64,000 nt of DNA from Actinophytocola sp963826035 (GTDB lineage Bacteria > Actinomycetota > Actinomycetes > Mycobacteriales > Pseudonocardiaceae). Where the stretch lies: assembly GCA_963826035.1 (NCBI GenBank), contig CAWGVZ010000010.1, positions 682,001-746,000 of the forward strand, in the 5' to 3' direction. Below are positions 1-8,579 of the stretch, piece after piece; positions within the stretch are counted from its first letter, which is position 1; every line of letters starts with the position of its first letter. The notes beneath the pieces are model-generated. The model worked only from the letters and a program-made list of their open reading frames with translations, was not told where the DNA came from and searched no databases. The translations under genes were made by a program, and so were the position numbers.

Positions 1-168
1 CCGGACCAGACCCGTACGCCGATCGATGTCGATCTTGGCGTGCGACTGGTGCCCCTCGGTGTGCTTGTACGCGGTGAGCAGCGCGGTCTCGATCGCCTCG
101 ATCACCGTGTCGAAGGGGATGTCCTTGTCCCGCTCGATCGCTCGCAATGCGGCGATGTCGACATTCAC
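1..168 (-). CDS. nusA: Transcription termination/antitermination factor NusA, N-terminal part (cut by window edge)
   Basis: Only the first 56 codons are in the window. The GTG start at 168 gives VNVDIAALRAIERDKDIPF, followed by a segment containing TALLTAYKHTEGHQSHAKID, which is typical of the NusA N-terminal domain that binds RNA polymerase. NusA modulates pausing, termination and antitermination. Its GTG overlaps the TGA of rimP by four bases (GTGA), so the two are translationally coupled. The rimP-nusA order is conserved in most bacteria, which supports both calls. The S1 and KH domains would lie beyond the left edge. Confidence 0.93.
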   Translation of the reverse strand, partial: MNVDIAALRAIERDKDIPFDTVIEAIETALLTAYKHTEGHQSHAKIDIDRRTGLVR

Positions 169-701
169 CTCGACCACTCCTCTTGCTGTCCCTGCTCCAG
201 CATGGCGATCTCGGCCGCCGGCGCTTCCTTGAACTCGATCTCGATGACCGCGTGGTCGATCTGCTCGTAGGCGAGCTTGGTCAGCTCACCGTCGACGAGC
301 AGTTGTACCGCGCCACCGGGGTACGGGTCGGCGACCCCCACGCGGGCGAGGAACTTGTCCTCGCCGCGCTTGATCGCGACCTTGCGCAGCCACGCCCGCC
401 GCCAGTGCCGGGGCTTGGTGAACGGGCGGTCCAGCCCGGGTGAGGTGACCTCGAGGGTGTACGGGCCGCCGAACGCGGCGTTGTCGGCCTCCAGCTCGTC
501 GAGCGCGGCCGAAACCACCCGGCTCACCTCGGCGATCTCGTCAAGCCCGATGCCCTGACCCTCGGTGTCGGTCATCGAGTCGACCACCACCTTGACCAAC
601 TGGCGCCGGCCGGCCTGCTGGACCTGGAGGGTCTCCAACTCGAAACCTGCTTTGCCCACCGCCGCCGCGACTACCGGCTCCAGCGTCTCACTGGTGCCCA
701 T
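165..701 (-). CDS. rimP: Ribosome maturation factor RimP
   Basis: 178 residues, close to the usual 150-200. RimP binds the 30S subunit and assists its late maturation. The N-terminal alpha/beta domain contains VVDSMTDTEGQGIGLDEIAE and the conserved YTLEVTSPGLDRPF motif; the C-terminal part is the SH3-like domain. The ATG at 701 (MGTSETLEPVV) was chosen because the reading frame stays open upstream but becomes Arg/Pro-rich and unlike RimP. The stop overlaps the nusA start. The 170-bp gap to the divergent lipoprotein gene should hold the promoter, but no convincing -10 hexamer was seen. Confidence 0.93.
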   Translation of the reverse strand: MGTSETLEPVVAAAVGKAGFELETLQVQQAGRRQLVKVVVDSMTDTEGQGIGLDEIAEVSRVVSAALDELEADNAAFGGPYTLEVTSPGLDRPFTKPRHWRRAWLRKVAIKRGEDKFLARVGVADPYPGGAVQLLVDGELTKLAYEQIDHAVIEIEFKEAPAAEIAMLEQGQQEEWSR

Positions 702-871
702 GGTGCGTTGTCGCTGACCTGGCACGTGCGCGCTCCCTGCTGTGTCGTTAATGCGGCCTTGTTTCACCGACCGTGGTTGCCAAGCGTATCTCGTCCCCGG
801 CAACGCGCTGGCCGCGAGCAGGCACGGTGCGTCCGACCGTGTGTTTTCCGCGAATGGCAGGATGACTAGCT

Positions 872-1327
872 GTGATGGTTTCGCGCCGTGAGGTGCTGCG
901 ACTCGGGGCGGTGGCCGCCTTGTCCCTCCCGGTGGTGGCCGCGTGCGCCACCCCTGAGGAGCCCCCGCCGCCCGACCCACTGGCCGCGCTCGCGGCGTCG
1001 GCGCGCGCGGACGCGGCGACCGCGACGGCCGTCGCGTCGAGCCACCCGGCCCTCGCGACCGCGGCCTCGGAGATCGCGAACGCCCGGACCGAGCACGCGA
1101 CGGCGTTGCAGGCGGAGGTCGACCGGGAACGGCCGCCCGCCTCGTCGTCCGCGCCCCCGCCGCCCGACCCGGCGCCGGCCGCCGATCCGGTGAACGCGTT
1201 GAGCACGGCGCTGACGGCCGCCGAGCAGGAGGCCGCGGCACTCGTCGAGTCGCTGCCGCGGTACCGCGCGGGGCTCGTCGGTTCGGTCGCCGCCGGGTGC
1301 GCGGCGCTGCGGGAGGTGTTGGCATGA
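872..1327 (+). CDS. Tat-type lipoprotein, uncharacterised
   Basis: 151 residues. The N-terminus has twin arginines (SRREVLRLG), a hydrophobic stretch and a lipobox ending VVAAC. It is therefore probably exported by Tat and lipid-anchored on the outer face of the membrane. The mature part is Ala/Pro-rich with predicted helices and a low-complexity PPPPDPAPAADP linker. The start is either GTG 872 or ATG 875, one codon apart. The stop overlaps the next start (ATGA), so it forms a coupled pair with the ferritin-like gene. A lipoprotein plus DUF4439 pair beside rimP is common in actinobacteria. Function unknown. Confidence 0.75.
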   Translation: MMVSRREVLRLGAVAALSLPVVAACATPEEPPPPDPLAALAASARADAATATAVASSHPALATAASEIANARTEHATALQAEVDRERPPASSSAPPPPDPAPAADPVNALSTALTAAEQEAAALVESLPRYRAGLVGSVAAGCAALREVLA

Positions 1328-1770
1328 CCGCGCCGCTACCAGAGGATTCGGCCGCGGCCGTGCAGGACGCGCTGGGCGCCGAGCACGCCGCCATGTGGGC
1401 CTACGGCCTGGTCACGGCGTTCATGTCGGACGAGCTGGACGAGGCCGTGCGGACGGCGACGTCGATGCACCGGGCCCGGCGGGACGTGACCGAGGTGCTC
1501 CTGGCCGACGGCGGCCAGACCCCGCGCCCGGCCGAACCGGCGTACGTGCCGCCCGCCGCGGTCACCGATCAGGCGGGCGCCGTCGCCGTGCTCGTGGTGG
1601 CCGAGTCGGACGCCACCGTGGCGTGGCGCGCGGTGCTGGACCGCACGGACGACGCCGCGCTGCGCAAGACGGCGCTCGAGGCGCTGACCGGGTCGGCCGT
1701 GCAGGCGGCGAAATGGCGCCGTGTCATCGGCAGCGCGCCGACGACTCCGTCGCTGCCCGGCAAGCCCTGA
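1324..1770 (+). CDS. Ferritin-like domain protein (DUF4439 type)
   Basis: 148 residues, nearly all helical. The pattern ALGAEHAAMWAYG near residue 17, with later helices carrying AVRTATSMHRARRD and EALTGSAVQAAKWR, resembles the four-helix ferritin-like DUF4439 family. The Glu-x-x-His pair (GAEHAAM) could be a metal ligand set, but other ligands expected of a true di-iron site are not obvious, so enzymatic activity is uncertain. The ATG at 1324 overlaps the preceding TGA by four bases. It probably acts with the lipoprotein; that is inference from coupling only. Confidence 0.7.
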   Translation: MTAPLPEDSAAAVQDALGAEHAAMWAYGLVTAFMSDELDEAVRTATSMHRARRDVTEVLLADGGQTPRPAEPAYVPPAAVTDQAGAVAVLVVAESDATVAWRAVLDRTDDAALRKTALEALTGSAVQAAKWRRVIGSAPTTPSLPGKP

Positions 1771-1774
1771 CGGG

Positions 1775-2494
1775 TCAGCCGGCCGTCCTGGTGATCTCGT
1801 CGCCCAGGCGCAGGCCGTCCTCGCACAGGGTGTCGAGCGTCGACTCCTCGTCGCGCTCGGTGACGTCCGGCGCGAAGTCCGACTCCACGATCACCACCTC
1901 GTTGCCGACCTGGGTGGACTTGTAGCCGCCGCCGTTGAGCTTGTCCAGCCCCTCGATCCGGACGATGCGCTCGTTCAGCAGGTCCTTGACGTTGCCCGTG
2001 CCGTCGCCGTCGGTGAGGGTGCGCAGCGCGGCGGCGTCCTGGTCCGTCGGCATCCGCACCACGACGACCGACGTGTACACCGCCCTGCCGTCCTCCAGGG
2101 TCGTGGTGAACACCGACCGGGTGAGCTGGTCGCACTCGGTGTCCTCGAAGAACTCCTTGGCCTCGCCGTAGGCGTGTTCGGCGCACGTGCTGTCCAGCCG
2201 GGGCGACTTCAGCTGGGCCAGGACGGTGAAGTCGTACTTGCCCTCGATGACCGTGTCGTCCGTCCTGTCGTCCGGGGTGGCGTCCTTCGTGTCGTCGCCG
2301 CGGATGTAGGCCCAGACCACACCCGAGATCACGGCGATCGCCACCAGCCCGGCGATGCGCAGCGTCCAGGCGAGCGCGGTGTTGCGGTTCGGCGGCTCGG
2401 GGTCCCCTGGGCGGAACTCGATGGGCGGCGGACGCTCGGGCCGTCGCTGCTGGCCGGGCCATTGTGGTTGCCCGGGAGGATAAGGAGCCGACAC
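1775..2494 (-). CDS. Single-pass membrane protein, uncharacterised
   Basis: 239 residues from a GTG start at 2494. It has a Pro-rich cytoplasmic N-terminus (PPGQPQWPGQQ, RPPPIEFRPGDPEPPNRN) and one transmembrane helix around residues 42-62 (IAGLVAIAVISGVVWAYI). An acidic extracellular domain of about 175 residues follows, with several Cys residues (TCAEH, DTECDQL, DTLCEDG) that could form disulfides. The layout is typical of actinobacterial secreted-domain hypothetical proteins. It converges on the DUF4439 gene with only four bases between the stops. Function not recognised. Confidence 0.7.
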   Translation of the reverse strand: MSAPYPPGQPQWPGQQRRPERPPPIEFRPGDPEPPNRNTALAWTLRIAGLVAIAVISGVVWAYIRGDDTKDATPDDRTDDTVIEGKYDFTVLAQLKSPRLDSTCAEHAYGEAKEFFEDTECDQLTRSVFTTTLEDGRAVYTSVVVVRMPTDQDAAALRTLTDGDGTGNVKDLLNERIVRIEGLDKLNGGGYKSTQVGNEVVIVESDFAPDVTERDEESTLDTLCEDGLRLGDEITRTAG

Positions 2495-2566
2495 GGCTGA
2501 CCACCGTAACTGTGGTTTGTCCGGTTAACCAGAGCGAGGTCCCGGTTACCGATTTGTCATGATCTG

Positions 2567-3577
2567 CTAGCTCAACGCGGACACTACGCGGTCCACGTCG
2601 TCCACAGTGTTGTAGAGGTGGAAGGACAGGCGTGTGCGACCCGCCCGCCGGGCCCCCACCACCCCGGCCGCTTCGAGCCGTTTCGCCTGGTCGGGCGACA
2701 GTTCCAGCGAGATGATGGCCGACCCGCGGGGTGCCAGGCCGAGCCCGGTGAGAGTGGCGTCGGCGAGGGTGACGCAGTGGTCGCGGACGGCCGTCCGGTC
2801 GAGCCCGGCGAGCCACGGGAGCGCGGCGGCCGCGCCGACGTGACAGAACCACGCGGGTGAGAGATCGAGCCGGCGGGCATCGTCGGCCAGGCGCAGCGGC
2901 AGGCCGTACATGCCCTCCCGGATGTCGGGGACGGAGTACCAGTTGGCCAGGTGCGGCACCGTCTCGTCGAGCACGTCCGGGCGAACGGCCAGCCACGCGG
3001 CGCCCCGTGGCGACAGCAGCCACTTGTAGCTCCCGCCGACCACCCAGTCCGCCCAGTCGAGCCGCACGGGCAGCCAGCCGAGCGCCTGGGAGACGTCGAT
3101 CAGCACTCTGGTTCCGTTGCGCCGCAACGACTCCAGGTCGGCGATGGCGCCGTCGGCCGACTGCACGAGGCTGGTCACCACGAGATCGGCGTCGTCAACC
3201 TCGTGCGGGGCGGCCACTTCGCGGATGGTGACGCCACGCTTTTCCTGTGCGGCAAAGGGAAACGTGGCGCTGGTGAACTCCCCCGCCACGGTGACCACCC
3301 TGGTCCCGTCCGGGATGCTCGCGGCCACCAGGCCGGCGAGTTGCGACACACTGCCGCCGATGGCGACGTTCGCGCTGTCCACTCCCACCAGCCGGGCCCA
3401 CGCCTGCCGGGCGGTGGTGACGAGTCCGTCGAACTCCGTGGGTCGTGCGGCGCCCGTGCGCCACCGCTGTACGGCCTCGGCCACCGCGTCGGCCACGAAG
3501 TCCGGCGGCACGCCGATACTCGCGGTGTTCAGGTAACCGGGCGGTACGGCGAACCGCGCGCCGAAGCTCTCACGCAT
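2567..3577 (-). CDS. PLP-dependent aminotransferase class V family protein
   Basis: 336 residues, a fold-type I PLP enzyme. The Schiff-base lysine is in VVGGSYKWLLSPRG (around residue 185). The aspartate that contacts the pyridine nitrogen is in VLIDVSQALG, about 25 residues earlier, as in class V cysteine desulfurase or kynureninase relatives. The start MRESFGARFAVPPGYLNTAS contains the N-terminal LNTAS substrate-site motif of the class. It is shorter than SufS/IscS (about 400) and has no visible catalytic Cys loop, so a desulfurase role is unlikely. Substrate unknown; the neighbours give no pathway clue. Confidence 0.85.
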   Translation of the reverse strand: MRESFGARFAVPPGYLNTASIGVPPDFVADAVAEAVQRWRTGAARPTEFDGLVTTARQAWARLVGVDSANVAIGGSVSQLAGLVAASIPDGTRVVTVAGEFTSATFPFAAQEKRGVTIREVAAPHEVDDADLVVTSLVQSADGAIADLESLRRNGTRVLIDVSQALGWLPVRLDWADWVVGGSYKWLLSPRGAAWLAVRPDVLDETVPHLANWYSVPDIREGMYGLPLRLADDARRLDLSPAWFCHVGAAAALPWLAGLDRTAVRDHCVTLADATLTGLGLAPRGSAIISLELSPDQAKRLEAAGVVGARRAGRTRLSFHLYNTVDDVDRVVSALS

Positions 3578-3630
3578 GCCCTCGAACGTACCCGGGACCG
3601 GTCCCAGCCAGGACGGTCCACGATTCGGGG

Positions 3631-4008
3631 ATGAACGCGCGCCTGGTCGCCACGGTGACCTTGCTCGCCGTCACGCTCGCCGGGTGCGCCGCCGGGATTT
3701 CGGTGGGCGAGCCGGGCGACGTGGTCGTGCGGGAGGCGGACGAGGAGGAGTACACCGACCGGTACGGCTCGCTCGGCTCGGCCGTGCTGTCGGTGGTCGC
3801 CGACGGCCGGAGCTACCAGGTGACCATGGGTGCGCGGGCCCGGGTGGTGCTGGGTATCGACAGCGACGGTAGCTACCACGAGCCGCGCGAGAAGGGCTGC
3901 GCGGACGACCAGGCGCGGCCGTTCACCATCTGCCGGGTGTTCGAGGTGCCACCGGGAACGACGTTGGTGGGATTCGTGCTGCGCGACGTCTACTGGCCGG
4001 TCAACTAG
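3631..4008 (+). CDS. Small lipoprotein, uncharacterised
   Basis: 125 residues. The signal peptide with lipobox LAVTLAGC (Cys around residue 19) indicates a secreted lipid-anchored protein. The mature domain is beta-rich and has two cysteines (EKGCADDQ and FTICRVFE) that may pair. No family recognised. It starts 53 bases from the divergent aminotransferase start, so promoters must be compact. It is followed after 9 bases by yjbQ on the same strand, a probable operon. Confidence 0.7.
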   Translation: MNARLVATVTLLAVTLAGCAAGISVGEPGDVVVREADEEEYTDRYGSLGSAVLSVVADGRSYQVTMGARARVVLGIDSDGSYHEPREKGCADDQARPFTICRVFEVPPGTTLVGFVLRDVYWPVN

Positions 4009-4017
4009 CGTATCCCC

Positions 4018-4428
4018 ATGCACACGACCGAGATCGAGGTTCGGACCGGGGATCGGGAGCGGGTGCACGACCTCACGGGGGACTGCCGGCGGTTCCTGGA
4101 CGACGCCGGCGCGGACGACGGCCTGCTGCACGTGTGGGTGCCGCACGCGACGGCCGGCGTCGCCATCATGGAGACGGGCGCGGGCAGCGAGCACGACCTG
4201 CTGACCGCACTGCGCGAGTTGCTGCCGGCCGACAACCGGTGGCGGCACCGGCACGGCTCCCCCGGCCACGGGCGGGACCATGTGCTCCCCGCATTGATCC
4301 AGCCCTACGCCACGGTTCCCGTGCTCGGGGGGCAGCTCGCGCTCGGCACGTGGCAGTCCGTCTGTCTGGTCGACACGAACAAGGACAACCACATCCGGCG
4401 CGTTCGCCTCAGCTTCCTGACCGGCTGA
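4018..4428 (+). CDS. YjbQ family protein (UPF0047)
   Basis: 136 residues, the usual length. Members of this small trimeric family have thiamine-phosphate synthase side activity in E. coli; the true role is unsettled. Family signatures seen: HVWVPHATAGVAIME, EHDLLTAL, the His-rich RHRHGSPGHGRDHVLPAL segment and the terminal LGTWQSVCLVD. The conserved His and Glu residues cluster as expected. Its last 20 bases overlap, tail to tail, the end of the permease-like gene on the other strand. Confidence 0.88.
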   Translation: MHTTEIEVRTGDRERVHDLTGDCRRFLDDAGADDGLLHVWVPHATAGVAIMETGAGSEHDLLTALRELLPADNRWRHRHGSPGHGRDHVLPALIQPYATVPVLGGQLALGTWQSVCLVDTNKDNHIRRVRLSFLTG

Positions 4429-5428
4429 GCACCGGTGCCGGTTCCGCCAGCGGTTCCGGTGCAGGGCGTCCGCCAGGCCACAGCATGACCACCAGGCCGG
4501 CCGCCGCCATCCCGGCCAGCACGAGCACGGCCGTGCGCACGTCCGGTGCGTCCGGGGTGCCCTGCAACAGGCTGCGCAGGCCCTCCGTGGGGAAGCGGAA
4601 GGGCGTCCACGACCACAGCAGCGTGCGGTAGGCCGGGCTCAGCATCTCCGGCACCTGGTTCGCGACGGCCGGGGCGATCAGGTAGAGCGGGCCGAGGATG
4701 GCCGCCGCGCGCAGGTGCAGCAGCCGGAGCAGCGCGCCCTGCACAGCGGCGAACGCGACGGCCGTCAGCAGCAGGAAGCCCACGATCTCCGCGTCGAGCG
4801 GCAGGTTCGAGTCCCACAGCCGCATGAACCCGACCACCACGCCCGTCGCGAGAACACTCACCGTGGCGAGCAGCGTCAGCCGCGAGCCGGCGCCGACCTT
4901 CATGCCCTGCCGGACGGTCAGGACGCCGAAGCCGATGGCGGCCACCAGTCCGCCGATCCACAGCAGTGCGCTCACGGCGATCGGTGCCGTGCGGCCGGCG
5001 ATCGTGGCCGGGTACAGCGTCTCGACGGTCGGCGGGCCGACCGGCTGCGGTAGCGCGGCGGCCACACCGTTCGCGGCGCCGGTCAGCACCTGCTGGGCGG
5101 CCTGCGTGCCCTGCGGGTTGATGGCGCCGGAGACCACCACCGTGAGGCCGTCGGGGGCCAGTTCGAGGACGCCGTAGACCTCCTTGTCGGTCAGCAGGCG
5201 ACGGCCGTCCGCCGGGTCGGTGACCTGCCAGGCGACGGCGTCGCCGCCCTGCTCGGCCACGTGTTCGGCGGCCGTGCGCAGCGGGCCGTCGGGCGCGGAC
5301 ACGGCCACCGGCAGGTGGTCGGGTGTCACGGTGGCCTGGGCCCCGAAGGTGAGGAACCCGAGGACGGTGGCCACCACGGCACCGGCCACCCCGAGCAGGA
5401 CCGCCACCACCACTGGTCGACGAGGCAT
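4409..5428 (-). CDS. Membrane permease of the ABC-2/YhgE-Pip (DUF3533-like) type
   Basis: 339 residues from ATG 5428, preceded by a good ribosome site (AGGAG). An N-terminal transmembrane helix is followed by an extracytoplasmic domain of about 140 residues (ATVTPDHLPVAVSAPDGPL, LLTDKEVYGVLELAPDGLTV). Five to six transmembrane helices follow. This is the architecture of type-2 ABC exporters and YhgE/Pip proteins. No ATPase gene is adjacent, so any partner is elsewhere. The frame is open to 5554 but the SD and MPRRPVVVAVLLGV start favour 5428. Substrate unknown. Confidence 0.75.
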   Translation of the reverse strand: MPRRPVVVAVLLGVAGAVVATVLGFLTFGAQATVTPDHLPVAVSAPDGPLRTAAEHVAEQGGDAVAWQVTDPADGRRLLTDKEVYGVLELAPDGLTVVVSGAINPQGTQAAQQVLTGAANGVAAALPQPVGPPTVETLYPATIAGRTAPIAVSALLWIGGLVAAIGFGVLTVRQGMKVGAGSRLTLLATVSVLATGVVVGFMRLWDSNLPLDAEIVGFLLLTAVAFAAVQGALLRLLHLRAAAILGPLYLIAPAVANQVPEMLSPAYRTLLWSWTPFRFPTEGLRSLLQGTPDAPDVRTAVLVLAGMAAAGLVVMLWPGGRPAPEPLAEPAPVLSRSGS

Positions 5429-5464
5429 GATCGTTTCTCCTGGTTCATCGGACGTTGAATTAGA

Positions 5465-5493
5465 ACGGTAGTGCCCGGTCGCGATTCGGTCAA
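5465..5493 (-). promoter_or_regulatory. Sigma70-type promoter for the YhgE-like gene
   Basis: On the minus strand TTGACC (5493-5488) is followed by exactly 17 bases and TACCGT (5470-5465), about 37 bases upstream of the ATG at 5428. The octamer GTTGAATT occurs at both edges of the promoter area (around 5453 and 5509) and might be a regulator site. Seen by eye only. Confidence 0.45.
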
Positions 5494-5528
5494 CTCGTGT
5501 TGAATTCCGGTCGTGCCACGATGGGGAC

Positions 5529-6209
5529 GTGCGGACCTTGGTGCTGTGGGACATCGACCTGACGCTCGTCGACTACTCGGGAACCGGCGCGCGCTGGTAC
5601 TCCGACGCGCTGACCAGGGTGGTCGGGCTGCCGATGCGGCACGTGCCGCAGTTCGCCGGGCGCACCGAGCGGTCGTTGGTGGTGGAGCTGTTCACCGCAC
5701 ATGGCGTGGACCACGACGACGACCACATCGAGCGTTTCTTCGCCGAGCTGACTGCCCTGGCCTCCGACGACGTCCCTTCACTGCCCACATTGGGCCGGGC
5801 ACTGGCGGGCGCGCCCGAGATCCTGGCCGCGCTGGACGACCGGACCGACGTGGTCCAGTCACTGGTGACGGGCAACCTGCCGGTGGTGGCGGGGCACAAA
5901 CTGGCGGCGTTCGGGCTGGACGCGTACGTGGACCTGACGATCGGCGGCTACGGCTCGCTCTCCGTACACCGGCACGACCTGGTGGGCGAGGCGATCACCC
6001 TGGCCACGGCCAAACACGGCGGCTTCGACGGAGTGGTGGTGATCGGCGACTCCCCGAACGACGTGACGGCGGCGCTGCACCACGAGGCAGTGGCGATCGG
6101 GGTGGCCACGGGCCGCTTCAGCGCCGCACAACTGACGGAGTCGGGCGCCCACGCGGTGCTTCCCAGCCTGGCCGACACCCCGACCGTGCTGAAGACCCTG
6201 CTGCCCTGA
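5529..6209 (+). CDS. HAD-superfamily hydrolase (phosphatase/phosphonatase-like)
   Basis: 226 residues from GTG 5529. HAD motifs in order: I, LWDIDLTLVD with nucleophile and acid/base Asp residues 9 and 11; II, SLVTGN around residue 115; III, the Lys in AKHGGFDG; IV, VVIGDSPNDVTAA. A helical cap lies between motifs I and II, so it is a subfamily IA (class C1 cap) enzyme such as a phosphoglycolate-like phosphatase. Specificity cannot be read. A short gap precedes the DUF4279 gene on the same strand. Confidence 0.88.
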   Translation: MRTLVLWDIDLTLVDYSGTGARWYSDALTRVVGLPMRHVPQFAGRTERSLVVELFTAHGVDHDDDHIERFFAELTALASDDVPSLPTLGRALAGAPEILAALDDRTDVVQSLVTGNLPVVAGHKLAAFGLDAYVDLTIGGYGSLSVHRHDLVGEAITLATAKHGGFDGVVVIGDSPNDVTAALHHEAVAIGVATGRFSAAQLTESGAHAVLPSLADTPTVLKTLLP

Positions 6210-6238
6210 GGCCCGCCCCGACATGCACACTCACCCGC

Positions 6239-6634
6239 ATGCTCACCATGGCGACATTCCGGCTCGAGGGCGACGGGTCACGCACCGCCGCGGCGGTCAC
6301 GGCCCGTCTGGGTCTGGCGCCCACCGAAGCCGTCGAGATCGGTGCTCCGGTGGGCCGATCGTCGACTCATCGGTCCACCTCACTGTGGCTCCTGAGCACG
6401 AGTACGGCAGCCGAGCAGATCGAACTCGGCGTCCAGCTGCATCGATTGCTGACCGTCCTCGAACCAGTCGCCCAGCCACTGTGGGAACTGGTCGACGCCG
6501 GCTGCCACGCCTCGTGGTTCTGCCTCATCGCATCGCACGCCACCGAGCACGCCGTCGACCTCGACCGCCAGTTGCTGCTGCGCCTCCTGGCACTGCCCGG
6601 CGACCTCTTGCTCGACGTCAGCGGCGACGACTAG
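6239..6634 (+). CDS. DUF4279 domain protein
   Basis: 131 residues from ATG 6239. The N-terminal MATFRLEGDGSRTAAAVTAR and LGLAPTEAVEIG match the usual DUF4279 opening (a beta strand, then RLGL.PT). A later THRSTSLWLLST corresponds to the family Trp-containing strand. The family often occurs as a small immunity-like or housekeeping protein of unknown role. The stop TAG lies in the sequence ACTAGGGCC, which resembles the end of the repeat elements found at 34.5 and 50 kb. Confidence 0.65.
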   Translation: MLTMATFRLEGDGSRTAAAVTARLGLAPTEAVEIGAPVGRSSTHRSTSLWLLSTSTAAEQIELGVQLHRLLTVLEPVAQPLWELVDAGCHASWFCLIASHATEHAVDLDRQLLLRLLALPGDLLLDVSGDD

Positions 6635-6779
6635 GGCCTGCCCCTTGGATCTTTGTGCGAAGGTCTGCGCCTAACCAACAGTTACCTCAGGGGAACGTGA
6701 CGGCACCCAGCCACCAACCACCTCGGTACCCGCGCCTGCGCCGGGACGCAACCAACACTTTTAAGGCCGGGGAGGCGGA
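6632..6779. repeat. Possible degenerate copy of a terminal-inverted-repeat element
   Basis: This 126-bp gap between the convergent DUF4279 and proS genes begins GACTAGGGCCTGCCCC and ends, read on the other strand, GACTAGTCCGCCTCCCC. These imperfect inverted ends resemble the CTAGTGCCCC elements at 34445-34612 and 49982-50157. The interior shows only weak likeness to those copies. Low confidence; it could be chance. Confidence 0.25.
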
Positions 6780-8512
6780 CTAGTCAGGTGCGCCACGGCC
6801 TCGTCCACCGGAACCTCGACGCGCTCGCCGGACACCCGGTCCTTGACCTCGACCACGCCGTTCTTCAGCCCGCGCCCCACCACCACGATCGTCGGCACAC
6901 CGATCAGCTCGGCATCCGCGAACTTCACGCCGGGGGTAGCCGTCCGGTCGTCCAGCAGCACCGACAGCCCGGCCTCCGACAGCGACGCCGCCAGCTGAGC
7001 ACCACCGGCGTGGATCGACTCGTCCTTGCCCGCGGTGACCACGTGCACGTCCGCCGGCGCGACGGCCCGCGGCCACACGAGCCCGAGCGAGTCGTGCGAC
7101 TGCTCGGCGATCGCGGCCACCAGGCGCGACACGCCGATGCCGTACGAGCCCATGGTGATCCGGACCGGCTTGCTGTCGGCGCCGAGCGCGTCCAGCCCGA
7201 ACACGTCCGCGAACTTGCGGCCCAGCTGGAAGATGTGGCCGATCTCGATGCCGCGCGCCGCGACCAGCGTGCCGCGCCCGTCGGGGGACTCGTCGCCCTC
7301 GCGGACCTCCGCCACGTCGATCACGCCGTCGGGGGTGAAGTCACGGCCACACACCAGATCCACCACGTGGTGGTCGACCTTGTCCGCACCCGTCACCCAC
7401 GCGGTGCCGGTCACGATCCGCGGGTCGACCAGGTACCGGACCCCGTTGTCCTGCAACGCCTTCGGCCCGATGTAGCCCTTCACGAGGAAGGAGTTGGCCG
7501 TGAAGTCGGCCTCCTCGAGCAGCGCCACGTCCGCCGGATACATGGCCGCCTCGAGGCGCTTCGCGTCGACCTCGCGGTCGCCGGGCACCGCGACAGTGAG
7601 CAGGTCCCACGTCTTCGAACCCGGCTGGCGGACCTTCACCAGCACGTTCTTCAGCGTGTCCGCCGCCGTGAACGTGCGGCCGAGGCCGGCGCCATTGAGG
7701 AACGTCACGAGCGTCTCGATGGTGGGCGTGTCGGGCGTGTGGTGCACCTGCGAGTCGGGCTTGTCCTCAATGGACTGCTCCGGCGGCGCGGGCGTGGCCA
7801 CGGCCTCGACGTTGGCCGCGTAGTCCGACTCGGTGCTGCGAACGTAGGTGTCCTCACCGGTCTCCGCCTCGGCCAGGAACTCCTCGGACGCCGAACCACC
7901 CATGGCACCGGACATGGCAGACACGATCACGTACTTCAGCCCGAGCCGGTCGAAGATCCGGATGTAGGTGTCGCGGTGGCGCTGGTAGGACTCGGCCAGC
8001 CCCTCGTCGGAGAGGTCGAACGAGTACGAGTCCTTCATGAGGAACTCGCGGCCGCGCAGGATGCCCGCGCGGGGCCGCGCCTCGTCCCGGTACTTGGTCT
8101 GGATCTGGTACAGCACCACCGGGAAGTCCTTGTACGAGCTGTACTCCCCCTTCACGGTGAGCGTGAACAGCTCCTCGTGGGTGGGGCCGAGCAGGAAGTC
8201 GTTTCCCTTGCGGTCCTTGAGCCGGAAGATGTTGTCGCCGTACTCGGTCCACCGTCCGGTCGCCTCGTAGGGCTCGCGGGGCAGCAGCGCGGGGAACTGG
8301 ATCTCCTGCGCGCCCATCGCGTCCATCTCCTCGCGCACCACCTGTTCGACGCGGCGCAGCACCCGCAGCCCGAGCGGCAGCCAGGAGAAGCCGCCCGGCG
8401 CGACCCGGCGGACGTAGCCGGCGCGGGCGAGCAACCGGTGGCTCGGCACCTCGGCGTCAGCCGGATCCTCGCGAAGGGTGCGTAGGAACAACGACGACAT
8501 CCTGGTGATCAC
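6761..8512 (-). CDS. proS: Prolyl-tRNA synthetase (bacterial type, with editing insert)
   Basis: 583 residues, as expected for ProRS of actinobacteria. It charges tRNA-Pro in the cytoplasm. Class II motifs: motif 1 around EVPSHRLLARAGYVRRVAPG, motif 2 in KYRDEARPRAGILRGREF, motif 3 in ITMGSYGIGVSRL. Between motifs 2 and 3 (roughly residues 220-405) is the INS editing domain that clears Ala-tRNA-Pro. The C-terminal anticodon-binding domain starts near PADVHVVTAG. The start MITRMSSLFLRTLRED matches the mycobacterial start as I recall it. Flanked downstream by mtnA-side intergenic sequence; probably monocistronic. Confidence 0.97.
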   Translation of the reverse strand: MITRMSSLFLRTLREDPADAEVPSHRLLARAGYVRRVAPGGFSWLPLGLRVLRRVEQVVREEMDAMGAQEIQFPALLPREPYEATGRWTEYGDNIFRLKDRKGNDFLLGPTHEELFTLTVKGEYSSYKDFPVVLYQIQTKYRDEARPRAGILRGREFLMKDSYSFDLSDEGLAESYQRHRDTYIRIFDRLGLKYVIVSAMSGAMGGSASEEFLAEAETGEDTYVRSTESDYAANVEAVATPAPPEQSIEDKPDSQVHHTPDTPTIETLVTFLNGAGLGRTFTAADTLKNVLVKVRQPGSKTWDLLTVAVPGDREVDAKRLEAAMYPADVALLEEADFTANSFLVKGYIGPKALQDNGVRYLVDPRIVTGTAWVTGADKVDHHVVDLVCGRDFTPDGVIDVAEVREGDESPDGRGTLVAARGIEIGHIFQLGRKFADVFGLDALGADSKPVRITMGSYGIGVSRLVAAIAEQSHDSLGLVWPRAVAPADVHVVTAGKDESIHAGGAQLAASLSEAGLSVLLDDRTATPGVKFADAELIGVPTIVVVGRGLKNGVVEVKDRVSGERVEVPVDEAVAHLTSPPPRP

Positions 8513-8579
8513 GGGCTACTCCTTGTCGAGGAAACTGCCGGAAAGAGTAGTGAACGTCACCTGGCCTGCTCCAACCTGG

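Noticed and set aside
702..1394. N-terminal extension of RimP in an open frame to 1394
   Set aside because: The extension is Arg/Pro-rich low-complexity sequence antisense to two real genes; RimP starts at 701.
6788..8485. 565-codon open frame opposite proS
   Set aside because: Complement shadow of a GC-rich gene, His/Arg/Leu-rich with no recognisable domain.
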